From the NCBI GenBank assembly GCA_050946255.1, contig JBMNUL010000011.1, positions 1-29,266 on the forward strand: DNA of 29,266 bases. The letters run 5' to 3'. The stretch is from JBMNUL01 sp050946255 (lineage in GTDB: Bacteria > Actinomycetota > Coriobacteriia > Coriobacteriales > CADBOM01). Position 1 is the first letter of the stretch. Every line of letters starts with the position of its first letter. This document shows positions 23,829 to 29,266 of this stretch, one piece after another. The notes under the pieces were generated by a model. It worked only from the letters and a program-made list of their open reading frames with translations, did no database searches and was not told the DNA's origin. The position numbers and the translations under genes were made by a program.

Positions 23829-24560
23829 TTAACCGTTGTGAGCCTTGGAATGGGTGTCTATGGCGTTTTGAGCGGCGTTTGCCTCGGCTTCTTTCTTTGA
23901 ACGACCTGAACCGCGCCCGATCACCTTGCCATTGCACAGTGCCTCGACGGTGAAAACCCTGTCATGAGGTGGGCCATCTTCCCCGATTACCCTATACTCC
24001 GGAGCGTTTCCATGCTCTTGCAATATCTCCTGAAGTTGAGATTTTGGATTGGGCGGATGCGCTGCCATGCTCCTGTCGATGTGCGGTCCGACAGTTTCCA
24101 GAACCCAAGACCTGGCAACCTCGATCCCACCGTCAAGCGCAATTGCAGCCACTATCGACTCGTAGATGTTCTCAAGTGCCGAGTGCATCCCCCTGCCGTG
24201 GGTTCCGCGCTCGCTCTCCCCGAAGATGATCAGGTCCGCAAAGCCCAGATCTTCCATGATATGGGAAAGGGTGGCTCCGGAGACAACGGAGGATTTCAGG
24301 CGGGTCATGCCGCCCTCGTTCATATCCGGATAGCGCTGGTAAACTTCCAGCGCCACGATACCTCCCAAGAAGGCATCCCCGAGAAACTCGAGGCGCTCGT
24401 AGGAAAGCGCGACCCTCTCCTCTTCGACAGCCGACGGATGGGTCAGGGCCTTGACTAGCAGCGACTTGTCCTTGAACTCATAGCCGATTATCTCCTCGGC
24501 ACGGGCGACCCTCCTGGCGACGTCCTCGTCATCGGGAAACTGCTGCAGACCGGCAGACAT
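23829..24560 (-). CDS. rnc: Ribonuclease III
   Basis: Endonuclease for double-stranded RNA, needed for rRNA maturation. The catalytic signature ERLEFLGDA is at residues 55-63. The second metal-binding helix reads LENIYESIVAAIALD, so E134 is kept but the usual aspartate three residues before it is N131. A dsRNA-binding domain fills about 170-240 (NPKSQLQEILQEHG, then GSGRSKKEAEANAAQNAI). At 243 residues the length is normal. The ATG overlaps the acpP stop by one base (TGATG), implying translational coupling. Confidence 0.95.
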   Translation of the reverse strand: MSAGLQQFPDDEDVARRVARAEEIIGYEFKDKSLLVKALTHPSAVEEERVALSYERLEFLGDAFLGGIVALEVYQRYPDMNEGGMTRLKSSVVSGATLSHIMEDLGFADLIIFGESERGTHGRGMHSALENIYESIVAAIALDGGIEVARSWVLETVGPHIDRSMAAHPPNPKSQLQEILQEHGNAPEYRVIGEDGPPHDRVFTVEALCNGKVIGRGSGRSKKEAEANAAQNAIDTHSKAHNG

Positions 24561-24799
24561 CAGAGCTGCTCTTTGATGTAGTCGACTGCCTCGCCAAGGG
24601 TCTTGACGGTAGAGAAAACATCGTCGTCCACGGTGATGTTGAACTCGTCCTCGATGGCGGTGACGATCTGGAGCAAGTCGAGTGAATCGACCTGCAGGTC
24701 GTCTTCGAGAGAGGTGTTCTCATCGAGGTCGTCGGCGTCTATTGCAATCTGGTCGACCATCAAATCGACAAGCTTCTGGTAGATTTCCTCACGATCCAT
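24560..24799 (-). CDS. acpP: Acyl carrier protein
   Basis: 79-residue acidic helical protein that carries acyl chains in fatty-acid and phospholipid synthesis. The phosphopantetheine attachment serine is S39 in VDSLDLLQ; the rest (IEDEFNITVDDDVFSTVKTLGEAVDYI) fits the usual four-helix fold. AAGGAG lies nine bases before the ATG. It follows plsX after 186 nt and overlaps rnc by one base. That order (plsX, acpP, rnc, smc) is shared by many bacteria. Confidence 0.95.
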   Translation of the reverse strand: MDREEIYQKLVDLMVDQIAIDADDLDENTSLEDDLQVDSLDLLQIVTAIEDEFNITVDDDVFSTVKTLGEAVDYIKEQL

Positions 24800-24985
24800 T
24801 GCGGAACTCTCCTTTTTCTATTGAAAATCCAAAGTATGCTGCTAGGCAAAAACCATTGGTATCCTAGGGCAATTCTTGACCATAGCCAAGCTAATTGCAA
24901 GCGCGCCATCGAGCTTCTGCGAACATCGGCGCGATTTCCGAAGCGATGACCACAATAGTTGCCTCAGAAACTGCAAGCTGGCAGA

Positions 24986-26023
24986 TTATTTCTCCAGAGC
25001 ATCGTCTATTACCTGGACGAGGTTGGCCCTCACGCATTTCACAGCGGTGATGATCCCGTTCTTCACCGCTTCGGCGTTCGAAGAGCCATGACCGACGATG
25101 CATGGGGACTTGATTCCCAGAAGAGGTGCTCCACCGTAGACATCGGGGTCGAGCTTTTTCCTCATCTCCTTAAGCCCCGGTAGGAGCTTGGCTGCAGCGA
25201 GCTTGTTTAGGAAGGAGGAGGTCATGACCTCCTTGAGACCGCCGTAGATCAAGAGAGCAGTCCCCTCTATCACCTTGAGGGTGACGTTTCCGGTGAAACC
25301 ATCGGACACTATGACGTCGCAAGATCCGGACATGAGGTCCCGGCCCTCGACGTTGCCGATGAACGAGTTGGGGATTTTCTCCTTGAGAAGACCGTGCGTC
25401 TCCCTGGCAAATTCGCTTCCCTTGGTTTCCTCCGAACCGTTGTTGAGAAGTCCCACCTTGGGATCTTCGACGCCCATCAATGTGCTGGAGAACGCCATTC
25501 CCATATGTGCGAACTGCAGGAGATACTCGGGCTTGCAGTCGGAATTCGCACCGCAGTCGAGAAAGACGACGGGCCTCTTCGAACCTGGGACGACCGTCAC
25601 GAGCGCCGGTCTGGAAACTCCCTTGATCCTCCCGATGAGAATCGTGGCGGCAGTGAGGCAGGCGCCGGTAGAGCCTGCGGAGAAGAATCCATCTGCACGT
25701 CCATCGTGGACCAGCTTGCACCCCACCACGATCGAGGAATCCTTCTTGGAGCGCACCGCCTTCGCAGGGTGGTCGCCCATCTCTATGACCTCGGTGGTGA
25801 CGACCGGCTCTATTCTATCTGGGAACTCGTTTGCCACGCCGCGAATCGACTCCTCGCGACCAACTAGCACGATATCGAGATCTGGGTCTTCGCTCAGCGC
25901 GAGCAGAACTCCATCGGTCACGGCCTTGGGGGCATCGTCTCCACCGTCGGCATCGACGCAGATGCGAATGCGCCCTCCCTTGGAAACGAGGTTTTCCCCA
26001 TCCGTCTTCTCAGCTGTGTCCAT
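24986..26023 (-). CDS. plsX: Phosphate acyltransferase PlsX
   Basis: Converts acyl-ACP to acyl phosphate for phosphatidic acid synthesis; a soluble, membrane-associated enzyme. Markers are DADGGDDAP near the start (commonly DxMGGDxxP in the family), GDHPAKAVRSKKDSS, FSAGSTGA, DCGANSDCKPEYLLQFA and GLLNNGSEETKG. I choose the ATG giving MDTAEKTDG because AGGAGG stands six bases upstream and the resulting 345 residues fit the family; the open frame begins 35 codons earlier in the rpmF-plsX gap. It lies 165 nt after rpmF, beyond a strong terminator. Confidence 0.93.
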   Translation of the reverse strand: MDTAEKTDGENLVSKGGRIRICVDADGGDDAPKAVTDGVLLALSEDPDLDIVLVGREESIRGVANEFPDRIEPVVTTEVIEMGDHPAKAVRSKKDSSIVVGCKLVHDGRADGFFSAGSTGACLTAATILIGRIKGVSRPALVTVVPGSKRPVVFLDCGANSDCKPEYLLQFAHMGMAFSSTLMGVEDPKVGLLNNGSEETKGSEFARETHGLLKEKIPNSFIGNVEGRDLMSGSCDVIVSDGFTGNVTLKVIEGTALLIYGGLKEVMTSSFLNKLAAAKLLPGLKEMRKKLDPDVYGGAPLLGIKSPCIVGHGSSNAEAVKNGIITAVKCVRANLVQVIDDALEK

Positions 26024-26029
26024 CGAGGC

Positions 26030-26035
26030 CCTCCT
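26030..26035 (-). promoter_or_regulatory. Ribosome-binding site fixing the plsX start
   Basis: AGGAGG on the minus strand, six bases before the ATG at 26023. It rules against the 35-codon N-terminal extension. Confidence 0.75.
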
Positions 26036-26137
26036 GTCGCAATAAAATCCTGGAATGCGATTCGTGCCATTCTGGCTCGGGTCATTGAAAACCGCAAGCA
26101 ACAGCTCGCGAGCATCAAGACCCTCCAAAAGAAAAAT

Positions 26138-26165
26138 ATGGCCGGCATCTTTCGGTGTCGGCCAT
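26138..26165 (-). terminator. Strong intrinsic terminator between rpmF and plsX
   Basis: ATGGCCGGCATC and GGTGTCGGCCAT pair over 12 positions, including two G-T pairs, around a four-base TTTC loop. On the minus strand the stem is followed directly by ATTTTTCTTTT. It begins 24 bases after the rpmF stop, so most transcripts from the rpmF promoter probably end here. Confidence 0.85.
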
Positions 26166-26188
26166 TGCAGTCTCTTACTCGGCTGTGA

Positions 26189-26368
26189 CTACTCGGTGAC
26201 GATGATCTCGCGATCCCTGTAGTAGCCGCAGTTGGGGCAAACTCTGTGCGGAAGCTTGGTGGCACCGCACTGAGGGCATACCGAACGTGACTTTGGAGCG
26301 CAAACGTCGTTGGTGCTTCGACGCGAATGGACCTTCGCGCGACCCTTTTTTCTCTTAGGTACTGCCAT
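26189..26368 (-). CDS. rpmF: 50S ribosomal protein L32
   Basis: 59 residues: the MAVPKRKKGRAKVHSRRS start typical of L32 and a zinc-ribbon CPQCG followed by CPNCGYY, keeping all four cysteines. The ATG is preceded by AGGAG at a spacing of seven bases; the longer frame upstream is the untranslated leader. In many bacteria a DUF177/YceD gene lies just before rpmF; none is present here. It heads the minus-strand run towards plsX but is separated from it by a terminator. Confidence 0.96.
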   Translation of the reverse strand: MAVPKRKKGRAKVHSRRSTNDVCAPKSRSVCPQCGATKLPHRVCPNCGYYRDREIIVTE

Positions 26369-26426
26369 TTTGGTTCTCCTTCTATTCAAACCGCTTGCAG
26401 TTGCGGTGTTTTTCGCACGGACGATG

Positions 26427-26455
26427 ATAGTAACACTCGCCACAAGATTTGTCAC
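26427..26455 (-). promoter_or_regulatory. rpmF promoter
   Basis: On the minus strand, -35 GTGACA (26450-26455) and -10 TACTAT (26427-26432) with a 17-bp spacer. Transcription would start near 26420, giving a leader of about 50 nt. Confidence 0.55.
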
Positions 26456-26626
26456 CTGTTGCACCTGCAACCCCGACCGTAAGCGGCGCGTCTTCATCCT
26501 ACAGATGGCTATCTTAGTTTAATTGACGCGCGAGAAGGTCCTACCGCCTTTCTCTTAAAAAACGGCCACTGCCCTACCGTTCAAGGAATATATCGTAAAA
26601 ATTAATCAGGAACCGAACTTTTTCTC

Positions 26627-26656
26627 TTGACAATCATTTCATTCGAGTTATTTAAT
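26627..26656 (+). promoter_or_regulatory. marR promoter
   Basis: A perfect -35 TTGACA (26627-26632) and -10 TTTAAT (26651-26656) with an 18-bp spacer, about 50 bases upstream of the MarR-family start. The -10 box overlaps the left edge of the palindrome. Confidence 0.65.
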
Positions 26657-26685
26657 AAGGCTACTGATTATCAGTTACCTTATTA
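26653..26685. promoter_or_regulatory. 33-bp palindromic operator for the MarR-family regulator
   Basis: The left half is TAATAAGG, two bases, ACTGAT; the right half is ATCAGT, two bases, CCTTATTA, with a single T at the centre (26669). Fourteen of sixteen positions per arm pair exactly. It overlaps the -10 box and the likely transcription start, which is the classic place for autorepression. That the neighbouring MarR protein binds it is inferred from position and symmetry. Confidence 0.75.
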
Positions 26686-26705
26686 TTTCAATCTAAGGAG
26701 AAACA

Positions 26706-27275
26706 ATGACTATCGACAACGAAGAGCTCATCAACCAGATGCAGCAAGTTTCATCTCTTATCCGCCGCGATCGCAGAGCCATTGCCAAGGAAGCTGGAGG
26801 AGAGAGAGGCCACAAGGCTAGTAGAGGTGCGCGTGGGAATCATGAGCACAGCGAAGAATCCACCACCCCCCACGGATATGGACATCACAAATCGCATGGA
26901 GGATCCGGCCACCATGGCCAGAACAGGGTTCTAGCTACATTGATGCTCAAGGACGGAATCAGCCAGAAGGACCTCGCCTATTTGCTCGCCATCAGGCCCC
27001 AGTCCCTGAGCCAGGCAGTGGACAAGCTCGAGGAACGCGGCCTTGTAACCCGCAAGCAGAACGATTCGGACAAAAGGGTCTCGAACGTCTACCTCACCGA
27101 CGCCGGACGTCAGTGCGCAGAAAAGGTCGCCGAGAACCGCAAGGTCTGGGCAGATGAGGTGCTCGAGGTTCTGACCGAAGAGGAGAAGGAGCAGCTCTCC
27201 TCCATCATGGACAAGCTGGAAAAGAGCCTTAAAGAGCAGACCGAGAAATTCGGGAGCGACCGCGCTGAGGATTAG
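26706..27275 (+). CDS. MarR-family transcriptional regulator with His-rich insert
   Basis: 189 residues. A short N-terminal helix is followed by a linker at about 30-72 rich in His and Gly (HGYGHH, SHGGSGHHGQ), with eight histidines between residues 46 and 70. Then comes the winged helix: GQNRVLATLMLKDGISQKDLAYLLAIRPQSLSQAVDKLEERGLVTRKQ, with the DSDKRV wing. The C-terminal helices would form the dimer interface. Related regulators beside ABC exporters in other Gram-positives have similar Gly-rich linkers, so the layout is known, but the histidine content could allow metal binding. AAGGAG precedes the ATG. It converges on an ABC exporter pair and probably represses its own gene. Confidence 0.9.
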   Translation: MTIDNEELINQMQQVSSLIRRDRRAIAKEAGGERGHKASRGARGNHEHSEESTTPHGYGHHKSHGGSGHHGQNRVLATLMLKDGISQKDLAYLLAIRPQSLSQAVDKLEERGLVTRKQNDSDKRVSNVYLTDAGRQCAEKVAENRKVWADEVLEVLTEEEKEQLSSIMDKLEKSLKEQTEKFGSDRAED

Positions 27276-27371
27276 CTTTTCCAACTGCCGGTTGCGCCAA
27301 TTCACAATTAGCAGCAGCCCAGATGAGTCAGCGCTCTCTCAGGTGGGCAACCATCGAAACCACAGGAGAAA

Positions 27372-27399
27372 GAGACGGCCGCCAACAGGCGGTCGTTTC
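27372..27399. terminator. Bidirectional terminator between marR and the ABC permease
   Basis: A 12-position stem (27372-27383 with 27388-27399, two G-T pairs) around an AACA loop. The core arms are GGCCGCC and GGCGGTC. The minus strand continues TCTTTCTCC; the plus strand has TTT inside the right arm. It fits termination for both converging genes, with only modest T-tracts. Confidence 0.6.
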
Positions 27400-27480
27400 C
27401 ATATCGAGGCAAAGCACCCGCAAATGTTCGGTTATCACTCGCAGCGATTCTCCGCCTCGTTTTCGAACAGTCGAGACATC

Positions 27481-28740
27481 TCACTGATACCGCAAGGCCT
27501 CCACTGGGTCGAGCTTTGCGGCACGATGGGCTGGATACCAGCCGAACAGTGCACCGATCCCAATGCAGATTCCGGCGGCAAGTCCAACAGATTGGAGAGT
27601 GACCACCGGAGTGATCGAGGACAGCCCGGTCGTCCCCATCGTGATGGCACCGGCTAATCCCCAGGAGGCTACGTAGCCGACGATGATCCCGAACACCCCT
27701 CCTATCAGGCAGAGCACCATGCTCTCGAGCAAGAACTGCAAGCTGATGTCGATTCGCCTAGCCCCGAGTGCCTTTCGGAGACCGATCTCGCGGATCCTTT
27801 CCGTGACGTTCGTGAGCATCATGTTCATAATCCCTATGCCACCCACGAGCAGGGAAATCCCAGCGACGGCGATTGCCATCATTCGGAAAGTGCTCGTCTG
27901 GGTGTCGAGCTGGTCTATTACCTGCTGTGAAGTCTGAACATAGATATAGCTCCCGTCTACCCCGTTTATCGACGTTCCGAATTCGTCCGATGTGCTGCCC
28001 TCGTCGGGAGTTATCCCAAAGTACTCGCACAGATAGTTCACGGTGCGGTCTGCCACGGCGTACATGTCAGACCCCTCTTTGGCATAACCGAGGATGTTTT
28101 TAGAATAGTTTCCTGCCCCCAAACGCAATTCTGCAGTGCTAGACGGCATGTAGACGTTTCCCGTCCCCATGCCCATGCCAACCGACATTGAGTCCTCGAC
28201 GATTCCCTTTACGGTGTAGGAATCGTTTCCAATTAGAACCTTCTTCCCCACGGCAGAAGAGCCGTCAGACCCAAACAGCTTCTTCGCCAGATTGCTGTTC
28301 AAGTTCACGGTCATCGCGGAGTTGTCCAGGTCTTCTTGAGAAAATAGATTGCCCGAGACTGCCTTCGTTCCTGTTACCGTGAAATACTCCGGCTCGCACC
28401 CCACGACCATTATTTCTTCGGAATTCTCTTCGTTTGAGACCGTGGAATCCTGGTAGGTGAAGCTGGTGATGAACTCGTAATCGGAGGACAGCGACCTCTC
28501 CATTCTGTCGATGTCAGTCGAGGTAACGGCTCCGCTGCTAGGATAAACGGCGATCGAGACCACCCTTGACTGGTTGAGCCCGAGCTCGCTCACAAGAGCT
28601 TGCTGCACACCATCGATCACAGAGGTCATGGAAATCACCGCGGCAATTCCGATGACGATTCCCAGAATCGTCAGCAGGCTGCGGGTCTTGTTTGAGGAAA
28701 TCGCAGTGACCGTCTCGTATCCGATGTCGCGCGCCTTCAT
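27481..28740 (-). CDS. MacB/FtsX-type ABC transporter permease
   Basis: 419 residues with the MacB architecture. An N-terminal membrane helix (TILGIVIGIAAVISM, about 24-38) is followed by a large extracytoplasmic MacB_PCD domain and then three C-terminal helices of the FtsX domain, including GGIGIMNMMLTNVTERIREIGLRKALGA. Such permeases work with an ATPase of the LolD/MacB class to move substrates by mechanotransmission: drugs, peptides, or cell-envelope signals. The substrate is not readable here. The ATG overlaps the upstream ATPase gene as ATGA. A convergent MarR-family gene next door suggests, but does not show, regulation of efflux. Confidence 0.9.
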   Translation of the reverse strand: MKARDIGYETVTAISSNKTRSLLTILGIVIGIAAVISMTSVIDGVQQALVSELGLNQSRVVSIAVYPSSGAVTSTDIDRMERSLSSDYEFITSFTYQDSTVSNEENSEEIMVVGCEPEYFTVTGTKAVSGNLFSQEDLDNSAMTVNLNSNLAKKLFGSDGSSAVGKKVLIGNDSYTVKGIVEDSMSVGMGMGTGNVYMPSSTAELRLGAGNYSKNILGYAKEGSDMYAVADRTVNYLCEYFGITPDEGSTSDEFGTSINGVDGSYIYVQTSQQVIDQLDTQTSTFRMMAIAVAGISLLVGGIGIMNMMLTNVTERIREIGLRKALGARRIDISLQFLLESMVLCLIGGVFGIIVGYVASWGLAGAITMGTTGLSSITPVVTLQSVGLAAGICIGIGALFGWYPAHRAAKLDPVEALRYQ

Positions 28741-29266
28741 GTCAACGACACCCCATTGGAGCCAGGAAAAGTAGAGGAGCCTTCAGAGACCGTGTATTCA
28801 AAAGTCGCGACTTCAGGGGAAGCAAGTTGATGCTCCTCGGCGAGCCTTCTCTGAAACTCCCTTTCCTCTTCGTCCGTCAAAAGTCTCCCATCGCGGATGT
28901 GAACGATGCGGTCGGCCCAAGCCGCAACCTCGGGGTCGTGCGTGATGAGCACTATGGTCTTCCCGCGACGTTGCATGCGCTGGAACAGCTCCATCACCAT
29001 CTCGCCGGTAGCAGAGTCCAGATTCCCAGTCGGCTCATCGGCGAGAATCATCGCAGGGTCGTTCACGAGAGCACGGGCGATTGCGACCCTCTGCATCTGA
29101 CCTCCCGACAGCTCGTTCGAGTGATGGAAGTAGAGGTCCTCCTCCAGTCCAACCGCTCGAAGGGCCTTCCAAGCCTGCAGCTCGCGGTCGCGGACTGGGA
29201 CCTCCGAGTAGACGAGCGGAAGCATGACGTTTCTGAGCACGGTGGCGCGGGGCAGGAGGTTGAAGG
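28737..29266 (-). CDS. ABC transporter ATP-binding protein, N-terminus beyond the window
   Basis: Partial MacB/LolD-type ATPase; Walker A and the Q-loop glutamine lie beyond the right edge. The visible part starts in FNLLPRATVLRNVMLPL and includes the signature LSGGQMQRVAIARAL, Walker B MILADEPTGNLDSATG, and the H-loop LITHDPEVAAWADRIVHIRDG. About 40 residues after the core form a variable tail. It overlaps the permease gene by four bases. The reading frame stays open to position 29266, so the apparent internal GTG start is not the real one. Confidence 0.92.
   Translation of the reverse strand, partial: FNLLPRATVLRNVMLPLVYSEVPVRDRELQAWKALRAVGLEEDLYFHHSNELSGGQMQRVAIARALVNDPAMILADEPTGNLDSATGEMVMELFQRMQRRGKTIVLITHDPEVAAWADRIVHIRDGRLLTDEEEREFQRRLAEEHQLASPEVATFEYTVSEGSSTFPGSNGVSLT

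Larger units (their letters stand above)
26369..26705. other. Divergent intergenic region, rpmF versus marR
   Basis: 337 bases with no gene supported on either strand. It holds the minus-strand rpmF promoter at the left and the plus-strand marR promoter and operator at the right. The middle, about 26520-26620, is AT-rich with no further structure that I can see. Confidence 0.7.

Noticed and set aside
24800..24985. FapR-like operator or clear promoter upstream of acpP
   Set aside because: Only a weak CTAGG/CCTAG dyad and poor -35/-10 matches were found; no consensus site.

Overview
The window looks like chromosomal DNA from an actinobacterium, most likely class Coriobacteriia. The reasons are moderate-to-high G+C, a cytochrome bd CydA with a short Q-loop, and the housekeeping run rpmF-plsX-acpP-rnc-smc-ftsY-ffh on one strand with an SMC signature motif that reads LSGGQ. 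The class is inferred from protein style and gene order; genus and order cannot be settled from what I can see.

Positions 1-10,700 hold a surface-polysaccharide locus. On the minus strand there is a three-gene unit (two family-2 glycosyltransferases and uppP) and a four-gene unit (flavin-reductase-like protein, galU, ugd and a third glycosyltransferase). Between them, on the plus strand, sit a YtcJ-type amidohydrolase and a fourth glycosyltransferase. GalU and Ugd supply UDP-glucose and UDP-glucuronate, the transferases build the glycan, and UppP recycles the undecaprenyl carrier. The leader before the amidohydrolase carries a tandem 30-bp repeat and competing base-pairing options.

Positions 11,000-14,000 on the plus strand hold an OGG-type 8-oxoguanine DNA glycosylase. 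It is followed by a tight three-gene operon of unknown role: a four-helix membrane protein, a DUF4213/DUF364 'heavy-metal chelation' protein and a THEP1-type P-loop NTPase. A bidirectional terminator separates this from cydAB on the minus strand, which has a near-consensus promoter and a leader of about 175 nt. A small unrecognised gene is divergent from cydAB.

Positions 17,600-26,500 on the minus strand hold the housekeeping run: ribosomal protein L32, phospholipid and fatty-acid synthesis (plsX, acpP), RNase III, SMC condensin, and the signal-recognition pair ftsY and ffh. A strong hairpin with a T-tract lies between rpmF and plsX, so rpmF is probably transcribed largely on its own.

Positions 26,600-29,266 hold a MarR-family regulator with a histidine-rich insert. 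Its promoter carries a 33-bp near-perfect palindrome. It converges on a MacB/FtsX-type ABC exporter pair whose ATPase gene runs off the right edge. I see no tRNA, rRNA, CRISPR array, insertion sequence or prophage gene in the window.
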